This document shows positions 17,443 through 27,441 of a stretch of 64,000 bases of DNA, one piece after another. The translations under genes were made by a program, and so were the position numbers. The notes under the pieces are model-generated. The model did not search any database. It was given only the letters and a program-made list of their open reading frames with translations, and was not told where the DNA came from. This stretch comes from Stenomitos rutilans HA7619-LM2 (GTDB lineage Bacteria > Cyanobacteriota > Cyanobacteriia > Leptolyngbyales > Leptolyngbyaceae), in NCBI GenBank assembly GCA_019358945.1, contig JAHHIE010000015.1, forward strand, positions 1-64,000, written 5' to 3'. Numbering within the stretch: position 1 is the stretch's first letter; the number at the start of each line of letters is the position of its first letter.

Positions 17443-17841
17443 ATGAAGTGTTCGCTGGACGCAGCCCATTTGACCCCTGACAAACAAAAGCGGCTTAAGA
17501 CCTTGATGGCTCTCTTGGCAAAGGCAAAAGCTTTTCAGAATGCTTCTGTCCGGGTGGTACATCACTACACCCAACAGGAATGGGAACAAGATTTCACGTT
17601 TGCATCACTCGCGTGCGGCAAACGGAGCTATATGCGGGGACGTGGGGGAAGCATTCAGCGAGGCGATCAGATTGTCTTGCAAAATGGCGCTCATACGGTT
17701 CGTTATCACGTGGATGAAATTGACTACGAACCAACGCCAGCTAGATTTTGGATCGCCCTTCTACAGCCATGCTCTGAGTTGGTTGTCGATCGTCGCTTTT
17801 GGATGCAGCCCGTTGACGAAGCGTGTCGCTCATCAATCTGA
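17443..17841 (+). CDS. Hypothetical soluble protein, 132 residues
   Basis: The ATG at 17443 follows GAGGAGAAAG by seven bases, a good ribosome site. The protein starts with an amphipathic helical region rich in Lys and continues as mixed alpha/beta with an RGRGGSIQRGD loop. I do not recognise the family, though codon use and the site upstream support a real gene. It lies alone between the sulfate operon and the convergent rre1-like gene. Confidence 0.6.
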   Translation: MKCSLDAAHLTPDKQKRLKTLMALLAKAKAFQNASVRVVHHYTQQEWEQDFTFASLACGKRSYMRGRGGSIQRGDQIVLQNGAHTVRYHVDEIDYEPTPARFWIALLQPCSELVVDRRFWMQPVDEACRSSI

Positions 17842-18010
17842 GTTTCAATTTATTGCAGGGCGGATTACTGGGAAGATGCAAGATCTGAGTTTCCACCGAA
17901 AAGAGCCTGAAGCCATCTAGATCTGTCTTTAAGCAGGCTTTAGCGTACCCGGTACTTCAGACCCGTGTTCAAGCGCTGCTCTACAACCCATCGACCCTTT
18001 AGCAGGGTGG

Positions 18011-18658
18011 TTACGCCATACTGTTTTCGATCGCCCAACGAGCCAGCTCGGTACGGTTGTGCAAACCCGTTTTGCCGAGCATGTTGCTGACGTGGCTTTC
18101 GATCGTCCGCTGGCTAACGTTTAATTCATCCGCGATCTCACGATTAGCCATCCCACGCGCCACAAACTGCACTACGCGTAGCTCTGTCGGCGTAAGTTCA
18201 ACATCGAAGGGGACTTGAATCTTAGGCCCACTGTCGTTCCCCTTGCCGGGGCGATCGGCAATACGAGCAGCCTGCTTGAGCGACGACTCCACTTGTGCAA
18301 CCAGCTCTTCGGGTTCAAACGGCTTGACCATGTAAACGTCCGCCCCCGTGTTCAGCCCTTTGACCCGATCCTGGCTCTGCCCTTTCGCTGACAAAAACAG
18401 CACAGGTACCCAACTGGTGCGAGGATCTTCTCGAACATGTTTGACTAAGGAGTATCCGTCCATCTCAGGCATCATCACATCGCAAATGATCATGTCTGGA
18501 ATTTCTTGCTCTAACACTTCCAGAGCTTCTCGCCCATTCTCAGCGGTGACTACTTCATAGCCCCGAAACTCCAGGTAGTCCTTAACGAGCAGGATTAGGT
18601 TGGGATCATCGTCAATCAGCAGCAGTCGCTTATGATTGCCCACGCTGGTTTCCTTCAT
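18011..18658 (-). CDS. rre1: NarL/LuxR-type response regulator, Rre1/Ycf29-like
   Basis: The receiver domain (1-125) has the acidic pocket D16-D18, phospho-acceptor D60 (IICDVMMPEMDGY) and K112. The C-terminal LuxR-type helix-turn-helix (about 150-213) contains ELTPTELRVVQFVARG and NVSQRTIESHVSNML. The sequence matches what I know of Synechocystis Slr1783 (Rre1), orthologous to plastid Ycf29 and partnered with the stress kinase Hik34 or Hik2, almost throughout, including RVKGLNTGADVYMVKPFEPE. It would act as a DNA-binding transcription factor for heat, salt and redox stress genes. It is monocistronic, with 660 bases of non-coding sequence upstream. Confidence 0.88.
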   Translation of the reverse strand: MKETSVGNHKRLLLIDDDPNLILLVKDYLEFRGYEVVTAENGREALEVLEQEIPDMIICDVMMPEMDGYSLVKHVREDPRTSWVPVLFLSAKGQSQDRVKGLNTGADVYMVKPFEPEELVAQVESSLKQAARIADRPGKGNDSGPKIQVPFDVELTPTELRVVQFVARGMANREIADELNVSQRTIESHVSNMLGKTGLHNRTELARWAIENSMA

Positions 18659-19319
18659 GCTGTGCTACTCACTATTCCTGGGTCTAGATCGTTCGTGTGG
18701 ATGCTGAACGCTTAAAGCAAGTTCCTGCGCCTGCTACAGCAATGATTAGCCTGCGCAAACCAAACGGCTCTGGCATTTGAAACATTATTGTAAGCAGCAT
18801 CAGGAGAATCGCTGAAATCTAAATAAATCTAAATACTGATTGAATCCTACTTGAATACCCATGTGAAACCACCACCTTAGCGTCAGATTTCACTGTGTCA
18901 TTATATAGCTTCCTTGAAAATATAGCCTTATTAAGAGCACGTCTCTGGCATAAATGCAGCAGCTGATTGCAGGGTAGGAGAAGTCTGGACGCATTGATGG
19001 AAACAGTTGTCTGCAGTTAGTTTATTCTATGACTAAATTTTGGTAGCAGCAAATTTAACCGATGGGTGAAGCTGATTTGCTTAAGTGTCAGTTCATTCAA
19101 TTAGTTACGCAAAGCCCATTAATGTAACGGCTGCTCATTTGTAGGGATGCTTTGCATAGGTGGTACAAGCGCGATCGTTTTTGTGATAGACGACTGATGC
19201 CACATGGCCCAACGGCTGTTGCTGTAGTAAGGAAAGCCGTCTCTCAGACTACGTTTTAGGTCTCAACTAATAGGTGCATGCTGCTGACAAAACCAAGTCG
19301 ATCGCTATGAAAAGTTGAG
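18659..19319. other. Long intergenic region upstream of the Rre1-like gene
   Basis: 661 bases without any open frame of 60 codons. The sequence is A/T-rich at 18780-18930 and 19010-19100 and has no tRNA or clear terminator. It separates two minus-strand genes; an unannotated small RNA or a long leader for rre1 is possible but not visible. Confidence 0.4.
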
Positions 19320-19805
19320 CTACTCAGTGGTCACCTCATTGGTCGTTTCTGTGGAAAGCGGCTGTGAGGGGTCTGGTGACTGGTTAGGTGGTAGGGGATG
19401 CACTAGAAAGGCATGGCTCTGTACGACCTGGTTGGCAAGCAGATGCTCTTGAATGATCCGTTCAATCACGTCTGGTGTAACGCTGTGGTACCAAATGCCA
19501 TCTGGATAGACGACCAGAATTGGCCCCTTTATACAAACGCGCAGACAGTTTGCTTTGGTGCGGAAAAGACAATGGGGGGTTTTGTCAGTGGGCCGATCGA
19601 GCTCCAGTTCTTTCAAGCGGCGCTTGAGATAGTCCCACGCTTCTAAGCCAACTTCTTTGGGGCAGCATTTGGGGTTGGTCTGGTCAGCACACAGAAAAAG
19701 GTGGCGTTGGATCTGGGGTAGCCCAAGTGCCTGTACACAGACAGAGAACGCATTGGCAGTAGACTCTGAGAGAGAAGCTTGGGTATCTTGGGCCGTCATA
19801 GACAT
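19320..19805 (-). CDS. Thioredoxin-like 2Fe-2S ferredoxin domain protein
   Basis: A 161-residue protein of the (2Fe-2S) ferredoxin group with thioredoxin fold. The cluster ligands are likely C39, C47 or C48, C87 and C91 ([14 protein letters not shown] and NCLRVC). The pattern [29 protein letters not shown] is characteristic and shared with NuoE-like and cyanobacterial stand-alone forms. It would carry electrons in the cytoplasm; the partner is unknown. It is divergent from the O-antigen-ligase-like gene. Confidence 0.8.
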   Translation of the reverse strand: MSMTAQDTQASLSESTANAFSVCVQALGLPQIQRHLFLCADQTNPKCCPKEVGLEAWDYLKRRLKELELDRPTDKTPHCLFRTKANCLRVCIKGPILVVYPDGIWYHSVTPDVIERIIQEHLLANQVVQSHAFLVHPLPPNQSPDPSQPLSTETTNEVTTE

Positions 19806-19966
19806 TACTTAAGAGACAATTCGTGTGGAAACGGTAACGCTCAGTAGACAAGGGGCAATATGGTGATAGCACGCTGCCATTTGACGTTGCTAAGACGCGT
19901 TAGGTATGCATGCCGTTCTCTTTGCCTTCTCACCCGACCAGCGACCCATTCTAATCTAAAGCTTAG

Positions 19967-22591
19967 ATGACCCATCCTGAATTTTCAGTGCATCGTTCCG
20001 ACTCCAGGTCTAACAGGGCGACTCAAGGCAATCTGCTTGGCGTGCTGACAGCGGCTTTCTACGGCCTGTTTACTCTGCTGCCGAACAGCAATAGCTTGAT
20101 GGTGGCGTGGCCCTGGGTGTTTATTTGGCAGATCGGCTTAGTTTGTCCTGTGCTATGGCTGCTGGGATTGCTGTGGCAGAGACGCTTACACTGGCTGGGG
20201 CATCGGCTTGATTGGCTGGTAGGGCTGTTGGTGGTGGGGGTGATCCTTTCAGCCGGGCTGGCGGCGTTTCCGATGCAAGCCCACTGGTATAGTTGGGCAA
20301 CGTTTTGCTGTCTGGCAGCGCTGTATGCCTTGAGCACATGGCTGGCTGTCCCAGAGCGTCGATCGCGCCTTCTGGTTGCCCAGGGCTATTTGAGTCTCGC
20401 GTTTATTCTGGTTAGCCTTACACTGTGGAGCTATACAACACTTTTGCCTGAGCTTGCTCGCTTGCGGTCATGGCAGCAGTATGGGGTGTCGTTACCCTTC
20501 GATTTTGCGATCGTGGAGCTGCGCAATTGGGCACCGATCGGGCACCAAAATTATGTGGCGGGTTATTTAGTCCTGACACTGCCGCTTCTGCTGGGGTTGG
20601 GGCTGAGCCAAACTGGATGGCGGCGATCGCTCTGGTTTTTAGGCGTTGGTCTGGGGCTACTGGATCTGTATACCACCAGTTCGCGCGGTGGCTGGCTAGG
20701 TGTGCTGACGATGGCGATCGTCTCGTTTGGGGTGTTGCTGTGGCGAGGGCGGCTGTCCCGCCGTTGGCTGGGCGCGATCGGAGCGATCGGGCTGGTATCG
20801 CTAGTTTTGCTGGCATTGGCAAACAATCGCCTCCGGTCTTTAGCGGCAGGGCTTTTGAGTGGTCAGGCGGGAGGGGAGGTGGCGTATCGCTTAGTGACGA
20901 CGACGATCGGCTGGCTTATGGGCTGGGTGCATCCATTCACAGGGATTGGCCCTGGCGGGGTGCCGCTACTATTTCAGCAGTATCGCCCGGAGTGGGCTGG
21001 GCATCAGGCCGAGTGGGCCTACCAGTTACACAGCACTCCAGCCCATCTGTGGGCAGAGTTGGGTCTCTGGTCAGTTCTGGTCAGTGTTGGGACGATCGTG
21101 TTGCTGGGCTGGTTGGCGATCGCCTGGTTACGAGACGGTGCAACCTCCAGTCACCTATCACCCATCTTTGTCGGTTGCCTGTTTAGTAGCCTGTTGGGCT
21201 ACGGTGTTGTGAGTTTGACGGATTACCAGCTTGATAATGTGTGCATTAGCGGGACGCTGATTGTCCTTCTGGCTCTACTCACTGCCGAATTCCGCGATCG
21301 TCAAAGCCTCAAAGATCAGCGAACGCGCGATCGTCCGCTCGTGGAGCCAACGACCGCTGTGCCCCACCCTTTTACGCCTTTACTGCTGTACCCGCTGCCT
21401 TTTCTGCCTCTCATGGGGCTTGGTATTCTCATTGCTGCCCTGATCTGGTTGATGCCCGTTCACCGTGCCTGGCTGCTCTCCAGTCAGGGGTTTGCGGCTC
21501 TCAGTCGAGAGGACGTGCCCACCTTTGTGCAGCACCTGAAGCAGTCGCATCAACTGGCTCTCTGGGAACCGTACTATGCTTACGAATTGGGGTGGAATTT
21601 AGGAAACCTGGGCTTAAAAACCAGCGACCCAAAACAGCGGGAGCAGTTCATGGAAGAGGGTCGCTTCTGGTTGCAGCAAGGGATTCAGAGTTCGCCCAGT
21701 CAAGAATTTGGCTATACCAGTCTGGGATGGCTTTTGCTCGATCGCCAGCCGAAAGCTGCTAGCCGCGCGTTTGCTCAGTCTGCCAGATTGGTGTCGGCTA
21801 AGCGAGGTCTTTTTTATGGGTTGGGCTTAAGCCTTTTGGCACAGAGAAAACTGGATCTGGCAATAGCCGCGATGACGCTAGAGGCTCTTCGTGATCCCCT
21901 CTTGATCACCAGCCCAATCTGGCAGGTGGCAGCCCTGAAACCACTTTACAAACCAGTCACTCAACGGCTCGAAACCGAATTAACATCCTTACTCACAACG
22001 GCTACGGCGAACCCCTTAGCAGCGCAGTTGCATCAAATTCGGGGTGGGTTGCGCTGGTGGCAGGGCGACGTCACAGGCGCACGGCTTGATCTCGCAACGG
22101 CTGGTACTGCGTTCAGTCAACGGGTGCTTGATTTAGCGGAGGGCAAATCCGTACCATCGCCCCTGATGACTGATTGGGGGCTAAAAGGGGCAACTACCAG
22201 CCGCAGTGGGGCGCGGGCGATCGCGGCCTGGCTTGATCCAGCCAATCGTGAGGTGTTGCTCCAGCAAGCATGGATTTTTGCCACGCACACCGATCCTCCT
22301 ACAAATCTGATGCCTCAGCTTGTGGCTACGATGGCAAGCTCAGCTACGTTTGACCAATGGCTTAAACAAAATGCCCCCAACCAAACGTATCGGCGTGAAC
22401 GAGCAGGCTTTGGCGTACTCAGTCGCCATATCGACGGGTCGATTCCCGTGGATTTTATGACAGTGGTGGATAACCTTCCCATCGCTCAATTTTGTCAAGA
22501 TCTGATAGTGTCGTTTGACTATGCTCCAGAGCTAGATAGGGCGCTACAAGCCAAGCGAGATGCGCTGCTGCAAGAGGTCTTGAAGTCGTAA
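19967..22591 (+). CDS. O-antigen ligase-like membrane protein with C-terminal TPR region
   Basis: The 874-residue protein has a large membrane domain (about 10-430) with ten or more hydrophobic segments and the Wzy_C/O-antigen ligase signature region (GHQNYVAGYL, TSSRGGWLG, GIGPGG), then another hydrophobic segment near 480-500 and a soluble helical C-terminus (about 510-860) with TPR-like repeats. Such enzymes polymerise or ligate polysaccharide or glycan on lipid carriers at the inner membrane. The substrate is unknown. It resembles cyanobacterial proteins of the IctB/WaaL superfamily. No other polysaccharide gene is near. Confidence 0.8.
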   Translation: MTHPEFSVHRSDSRSNRATQGNLLGVLTAAFYGLFTLLPNSNSLMVAWPWVFIWQIGLVCPVLWLLGLLWQRRLHWLGHRLDWLVGLLVVGVILSAGLAAFPMQAHWYSWATFCCLAALYALSTWLAVPERRSRLLVAQGYLSLAFILVSLTLWSYTTLLPELARLRSWQQYGVSLPFDFAIVELRNWAPIGHQNYVAGYLVLTLPLLLGLGLSQTGWRRSLWFLGVGLGLLDLYTTSSRGGWLGVLTMAIVSFGVLLWRGRLSRRWLGAIGAIGLVSLVLLALANNRLRSLAAGLLSGQAGGEVAYRLVTTTIGWLMGWVHPFTGIGPGGVPLLFQQYRPEWAGHQAEWAYQLHSTPAHLWAELGLWSVLVSVGTIVLLGWLAIAWLRDGATSSHLSPIFVGCLFSSLLGYGVVSLTDYQLDNVCISGTLIVLLALLTAEFRDRQSLKDQRTRDRPLVEPTTAVPHPFTPLLLYPLPFLPLMGLGILIAALIWLMPVHRAWLLSSQGFAALSREDVPTFVQHLKQSHQLALWEPYYAYELGWNLGNLGLKTSDPKQREQFMEEGRFWLQQGIQSSPSQEFGYTSLGWLLLDRQPKAASRAFAQSARLVSAKRGLFYGLGLSLLAQRKLDLAIAAMTLEALRDPLLITSPIWQVAALKPLYKPVTQRLETELTSLLTTATANPLAAQLHQIRGGLRWWQGDVTGARLDLATAGTAFSQRVLDLAEGKSVPSPLMTDWGLKGATTSRSGARAIAAWLDPANREVLLQQAWIFATHTDPPTNLMPQLVATMASSATFDQWLKQNAPNQTYRRERAGFGVLSRHIDGSIPVDFMTVVDNLPIAQFCQDLIVSFDYAPELDRALQAKRDALLQEVLKS

Positions 22592-23174
22592 GTTTAGGGG
22601 CCGATCACTGAAGCAGTTGTTGGTTGTGGTTGTTAGTTTTTAGCAGAAAACTGACCGCTGACCGCTAATCACTTATCTTCACATAATGATGTAAGCTGCT
22701 ACAACTCGAAGTCTATTTCATGGTGGATGCGGCTTCTCTTTGTATGCGCTGGAACTATTCCTGGCGCTATTGGGTCAGTGGGAGGAGATTGGGAGACCGC
22801 GCTCGCATGCTTTTGTACTGGTTGAAGCGAGACCCGATCGCGCGGGTGCACGCCTGTCATTACCACCTCGATCGGGCTGTTGTCTTGATATGATTGCCTC
22901 AACCCTTGAAGCGCTACAATCACCGTTTTGAAGGCCGATCGTAACTGTACTAAAGGTGCGATTCATCAACGCAGAAGAGGCATTTTGCACAGCCGTTCTC
23001 GATCAAAAGCGCCATGATTGCTACTATTGTGCTGATTTTACAAATCGCACTAGATGCATCAGAATGGGTAGGCAATTAAGCGCTGTAGAGTGTAGTCGTC
23101 TCGCTGTTCACCTGGATAAAGATCTGAATCCATTTATCCTTAACTTTTTTGCCGTTTTAGTGCCAGGAGCAGTC
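22592..23174. other. Intergenic region upstream of the Tic22-like gene
   Basis: About 580 bases. The frame of the downstream gene stays open back to 22956, but residues coded there are unlike a protein N-terminus, while a signal sequence begins at 23175 behind AGGAGC. No RNA gene recognised. Confidence 0.45.
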
Positions 23175-23972
23175 ATGAAATCATTGGTTCGCTGGAGTGC
23201 AACCGCTGGGTTAGTTGGAAGCGCTCTGATAGGGTCGTTTCTAGCAGGCACCCTGCAAGTCCTTGCTATTCCTCAAGAGCAAATTATCCAAAAGCTTCGC
23301 CCCGTGCCTGTTTTTACAATCGCCAACGCGCAGGGTGCTCCACTGGTGGCGTCTCCTCCGACTGGACAGAAAGGGCGAGCAGTGGCGGGTGTCTTCATCA
23401 GCCAGAAAGATGCTCAAGATTTTCTTAACAACCTCAAAACCAAAAACCCCGACCTTGCTAAAAATGTGAAGGTTGTGCCCGTTTCACTGGCAGAGGTGTA
23501 TCAGCTCAATCAAACCAACAAAGGGAAGCCAGAACAGCTTGATTTTGCCTACGTTCCTTCCAAGCAGCAGGTTGATACGGCTGTGGCGCTGTTGAAGCAG
23601 CAGGGTGGACAGCAACCTCAGCAATTCAACGGTACGCCGCTCTTTGTGGCTCGTGGTGGTAAAGAGAAAGGCTACCTGACGATTCAGCAGGATGGCAAGT
23701 CGATCATTCCAATGTTCTTCAACAAGGAAGAATTGCAGGGGTTGCTCGATCGCTTTAAGCAGCAACAGCCTGACATGTCCAGTAGTGTCGAAATCCAGGT
23801 GCTTAATCTAGAAGGGCTGATGGAGATCTTACGCACCAAGAATGATCCTCAATTGGATCAGATTGTGCTGGTGCCCCCGCAACAGTCGATCGAGTTTGTG
23901 AAGTCCATCTCGCCTCAGCAAGGTGCGCCTGCTACGAACAAGCCTGCTGCCGCTCCTGCGCCTAAGAAGTAA
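23175..23972 (+). CDS. Tic22-like periplasmic protein
   Basis: Cyanobacterial Tic22 proteins are periplasmic chaperone-like proteins needed for outer-membrane biogenesis and are related to the chloroplast import component Tic22. The 265-residue product has a signal peptide (about 1-30, ending near VLAIP), the paired Tic22 repeats VPVFTIANAQGAPLV...GVFISQKDAQDFL and TPLFVARG...IIPMFFNKEELQGLL, and a Pro/Ala-rich tail. Start at the ATG at 23175, nine bases after an AGGAGC site. prmC follows 16 bases downstream and is probably co-transcribed. Confidence 0.85.
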   Translation: MKSLVRWSATAGLVGSALIGSFLAGTLQVLAIPQEQIIQKLRPVPVFTIANAQGAPLVASPPTGQKGRAVAGVFISQKDAQDFLNNLKTKNPDLAKNVKVVPVSLAEVYQLNQTNKGKPEQLDFAYVPSKQQVDTAVALLKQQGGQQPQQFNGTPLFVARGGKEKGYLTIQQDGKSIIPMFFNKEELQGLLDRFKQQQPDMSSSVEIQVLNLEGLMEILRTKNDPQLDQIVLVPPQQSIEFVKSISPQQGAPATNKPAAAPAPKK

Positions 23973-23988
23973 GCCTGCGGAGTGATGG

Positions 23989-24948
23989 GTGAACTCTAAA
24001 GACGATTTAGACAGCCTCTCGTCTCCATTAAGGGGGCGAGAGGTTTGTGTCTCTGGGCAAGCACTCTGGCAATGGCGAACGGCAGCGTGTCAACAGGCGA
24101 TCGCCGCTCAGGTTCCGGTAGAGGAAGTGGATTGGCTGCTGCAAGATCTGGCTGGGCTTGATCGCCTGTCGCTGCGATTAGAAACCTTTAAAGATAGAGA
24201 CGTGATCTGGCTGGCGCGATCGCTGTCAGACTTAACGCTCCTTTGGCAGCGGCGGCTTCAAGAGCGAGTACCTGTGCAGTATTTGACTGGAGTGGCTCCC
24301 TGGCGTCATTTTGCGCTAAACGTTTCGCCAGCCGTCCTGATTCCGCGCCCGGAGACAGAATCCCTCATTGATCTTGCGATCGCGGCGGCATGTCCGACAC
24401 CCGATCCCCCTTACCCAGCACCCCTTACCTACAGCCAATGGGCCGATTTAGGTACGGGCAGCGGAGCGATCGCCATTGGTCTGGCAATGGCTTTTCCGGC
24501 AGCGACGGTGCATGCAGTGGATCGAAGTGCTGCCGCGTTGGCGATTGCTCGCGCTAATGCTCAGCAACTCAAGCTGACCGATCGCATTCAGTTTTATGAA
24601 GGCTCCTGGCTGCAACCGCTGGCAACTCTCAAAGGTCAGCTCAGCGGCGTAGTTTCCAATCCGCCCTATATTCCCACCGCGATGATACCCACCTTACAGC
24701 CAGAGGTGGCCCAGCACGAACCTCACTTAGCGCTGGATGGTGGTGCCGATGGGTTGAATTGCATCAGACATCTGGTAGCAACCGCTCCTGATTACTTGCA
24801 ACCCGGAGGAGTTTGGCTCATAGAAATGATGGCAGGGCAAGCAAGTACCGTAGCGGCCTTACTTCAAGAGCAGGGAAGCTACTGCCAGATTCAGATTTAT
24901 CCCGATTTGGCAGGCATTGATCGCTTTGCCCTAGCCTACCGTCGCTAA
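23989..24948 (+). CDS. prmC: Release factor glutamine methyltransferase
   Basis: PrmC (HemK) methylates the glutamine of the GGQ motif of peptide chain release factors RF1 and RF2. The 319-residue protein has the N-terminal helical substrate domain, then the SAM domain with DLGTGSGAIAIGLA and the catalytic NPPYIP loop (VVSNPPYIPTAMIP). The proline-rich insert before the SAM motif (PTPDPPYPAPL) is slightly unusual. Start is a GTG at 23989 behind TGCGGAG. It follows the Tic22-like gene by 16 bases and converges on the caspase-like gene. Confidence 0.92.
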   Translation: MNSKDDLDSLSSPLRGREVCVSGQALWQWRTAACQQAIAAQVPVEEVDWLLQDLAGLDRLSLRLETFKDRDVIWLARSLSDLTLLWQRRLQERVPVQYLTGVAPWRHFALNVSPAVLIPRPETESLIDLAIAAACPTPDPPYPAPLTYSQWADLGTGSGAIAIGLAMAFPAATVHAVDRSAAALAIARANAQQLKLTDRIQFYEGSWLQPLATLKGQLSGVVSNPPYIPTAMIPTLQPEVAQHEPHLALDGGADGLNCIRHLVATAPDYLQPGGVWLIEMMAGQASTVAALLQEQGSYCQIQIYPDLAGIDRFALAYRR

Positions 24949-24981
24949 GCGATCGATCACACGCAGATTTAACAGACTTCA

Positions 24982-27441
24982 TCAATTACTCTGCTGCAAC
25001 GCATTAGCGCGATCGATCGCCTCTTTTTGCTGCGCCTCTTTACCCTGCGTTTGGTAATACCTTGCGGCAGTCTGAAAACTGTTGATTGCCGCAGTCCGAT
25101 TGTTGAGTGCTTGCTGCGCTAGCCCAAGATTGTAATGAGCATCCGCATACTCTGGCTGTAACCGAATTGCCCGGTTGTAGTCGCTAATGGCGTCTCTGGT
25201 TCGGGTCTGGGTAAACTGTGCATTGCCTCGATTGTTATAAGCTCCAGCTTGAACGGAGCGGGGGGGGTTAAGCGAAAGCGCCTGTTTGTAATCCTGCATT
25301 GCACCGTCATAGTCTCCTTTTTTAGACCGCGCATTGGCAAGGTTAATGTGTGCTTGGGCGAGATTTCCGTTCAGCGCCACGGCTTGGTTCCCTTCTTCCA
25401 ACGCTTTATCGTAATTCTGGCGATCGTAGTAGGCGTAGCTAAGGTTACTGTGTAGCATGGCCGTCTGGGCAGCAGACTGGGGGGTAAGCTTCAGCGCTTG
25501 TTCGTAGTCTCGAATGGCAGCGCTCGTATCGCCTAATCGATGGTAGGCAACCCCGCGATTGGTGTAGGCTGATACGTCATTCGGGTTTTTCTCGATCGCA
25601 TGAGTGTAGTCGGCGATAGCCGCTTTGTTGTCACCACTCTGCGCTTTTTTAAGCCCTTGAGCATTAAGCTGTTGGGCTGCGGTTGCATCAACAGGCGTTT
25701 GTTGCCCAAACTTAAACCAGTTGGAGCGATTGGAGAACGGCATAATGGCTGCTAGAATGCCCAGAATCGCTGCAAGCAAGATGGCTGGAACAATCAGCGC
25801 TTGATAATTAGACGTAGAGCGTCGAATTCTATCCATAAAATTTGGGTTAGCGTTCGGCAAGGTCGGCGATGGAGCTTCTTGTACAGTGACTGGGCTGGGT
25901 GGAGACACTGGGGGCGGCAAAGGCTCTGGCGGGATAGGATTTGGCTCGTTTAGATTGAACAACCGTTGCATGACGGCTTCTTTGGCACGCGAGTCATCTG
26001 GCGGAAGTGAAGCAGCGGTCTCTGCTGAAGGTATCTCGGATGGGGGTAAGGTCGGTTGGGGGCTGAATCGGTTTCCTTCTGGCGCTTGCACAGGGTTGGG
26101 TTGACTGTCAGGCTCAGCGCTGGAGGGTGCGACTGCTTCTACCTCTGGCTCTGAGTTGTTGCCATCACCGTCCGTTACAAATTGCTGTGCCCGAGTCATC
26201 AATTGGGCTTCAAGCGCCTGCACGTCCTCATCTTCTAAGTGTAGTGTCTGTTGCAAGCGGTGGAGCATCGCACGATCGCGCTCATGGAGTGGAAGCTGGC
26301 GCTGCATGGCTCTCAGCAAAACCTGTTGATAGTGTGCCAGATGCCCCTGATATTGGGTTTGCTGGTGCTGCTGAAGGGCAAGTGAGGGAGCGATCGTAAT
26401 CATCGCGACATCCTGATCTCTTAGATAAAGAGCTTGCTGTAGCTGCTTCCATATCTGGCGGCACTGATCAAGCGGGACATCGGACGATCGAGCGCTTTCT
26501 GCCACAGTTTCCCGATAAATCGCCATGCGCTGCTGATACTCCTGCTGCGGGCGCAACACCTGCGCTTCTAACTCAGCCGCCTCTCGTGGTGAAAGCCCCA
26601 AACTGTGCCGCATATCGTTTAGTAGCGATCGCCCCTCCAGCATCGGCGTTCCTACTGCATCGGTGTCGATTGTTGCAGTCTCAAGCACTTTACGGTAGTG
26701 CAGCCGTGGGTGCCCCTGAGACACTTCTAGTAATGGCATGTTAGCCATTTCGTCGCTGCCAGCCAGGTGGGTTTCCAGTGCTGGTGCTGCAACATGCAGC
26801 TTCTGCGATGCATAGTTGTGCAGAGCCGCCGCCGTAAGTGACCCCGTATCCTCCCTATCTGCCGCACCGCTCTCAATCCCTTCTGCGAAATAGCGGATGT
26901 ACGTCCACGCATCAAGCGCGGCTGTTAAGGCTGTTTGGGTTCTATTCGCTGCCGCTAAAACCACCCGTCCTGTACCCTCCAGGGATGCAGCTAACGTGTT
27001 GGCAGAGGCAGCCACAATGGGTTGATCCAGTGCTTGCTGACAGTAGCTGTTTACAATTACAACTTGCTGTTTAGCGGGGCTACTATCCATCGCTTCCTGG
27101 ATGGCGATCGCGGGGATGAGTTGTGCTTTGACCAGCGTACCTTGCGCTGGCAGCGTTGTACTGGGAGTGGCAAAATACAGCCTGCCATCGGTGTCTTGCA
27201 AGGTATAACCGCAAAAGAGAAACACAAGTTGGTCATCGCTGATTCGCTGCTTAAAGAACAGCTCAAGGGTTTCCTGCATCTCTTGCAGAGGGCGATCGCA
27301 CAGGCTCATCACTGACTCAAACTGAAATTGCGGCTGTTTTAGCACGCGCCTCATTACTTCCACATCTTTTTGAGCACTCGGTAGTGGGGCTAACCCCATT
27401 GGATACCGACTCACCCCCATCAGTAGCGCTACCCTGGACAT
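24982..27441 (-). CDS. Pseudo-caspase (metacaspase-like p20 fold) with TM segment and TPR repeats
   Basis: The N-terminal 200 residues have the caspase p20 layout: start VALLMGVSRY, strand QLVFLFCGYT and strand QQVVIVNSYC. The usual GHG catalytic His is replaced (C77-G78-Y79-T80) and the DxCxSG block reads N131-S-Y133-C-Q-Q, placing Tyr at the catalytic Cys position. This is a Tyr/Tyr active-site variant, expected to be non-proteolytic. A helical middle (about 280-425), a Pro-rich linker (430-535), one membrane segment (548-568) and five to six TPR units (590-800) follow. It resembles cyanobacterial orthocaspase relatives with scaffold or signalling roles. The gene is monocistronic and convergent with prmC. 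Confidence 0.75.
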   Translation of the reverse strand: MSRVALLMGVSRYPMGLAPLPSAQKDVEVMRRVLKQPQFQFESVMSLCDRPLQEMQETLELFFKQRISDDQLVFLFCGYTLQDTDGRLYFATPSTTLPAQGTLVKAQLIPAIAIQEAMDSSPAKQQVVIVNSYCQQALDQPIVAASANTLAASLEGTGRVVLAAANRTQTALTAALDAWTYIRYFAEGIESGAADREDTGSLTAAALHNYASQKLHVAAPALETHLAGSDEMANMPLLEVSQGHPRLHYRKVLETATIDTDAVGTPMLEGRSLLNDMRHSLGLSPREAAELEAQVLRPQQEYQQRMAIYRETVAESARSSDVPLDQCRQIWKQLQQALYLRDQDVAMITIAPSLALQQHQQTQYQGHLAHYQQVLLRAMQRQLPLHERDRAMLHRLQQTLHLEDEDVQALEAQLMTRAQQFVTDGDGNNSEPEVEAVAPSSAEPDSQPNPVQAPEGNRFSPQPTLPPSEIPSAETAASLPPDDSRAKEAVMQRLFNLNEPNPIPPEPLPPPVSPPSPVTVQEAPSPTLPNANPNFMDRIRRSTSNYQALIVPAILLAAILGILAAIMPFSNRSNWFKFGQQTPVDATAAQQLNAQGLKKAQSGDNKAAIADYTHAIEKNPNDVSAYTNRGVAYHRLGDTSAAIRDYEQALKLTPQSAAQTAMLHSNLSYAYYDRQNYDKALEEGNQAVALNGNLAQAHINLANARSKKGDYDGAMQDYKQALSLNPPRSVQAGAYNNRGNAQFTQTRTRDAISDYNRAIRLQPEYADAHYNLGLAQQALNNRTAAINSFQTAARYYQTQGKEAQQKEAIDRANALQQSN

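Noticed and set aside
22956-23174. Upstream extension of the Tic22-like gene
   Set aside because: The signal peptide begins at the ATG at 23175 behind AGGAGC; the upstream residues would bury it.
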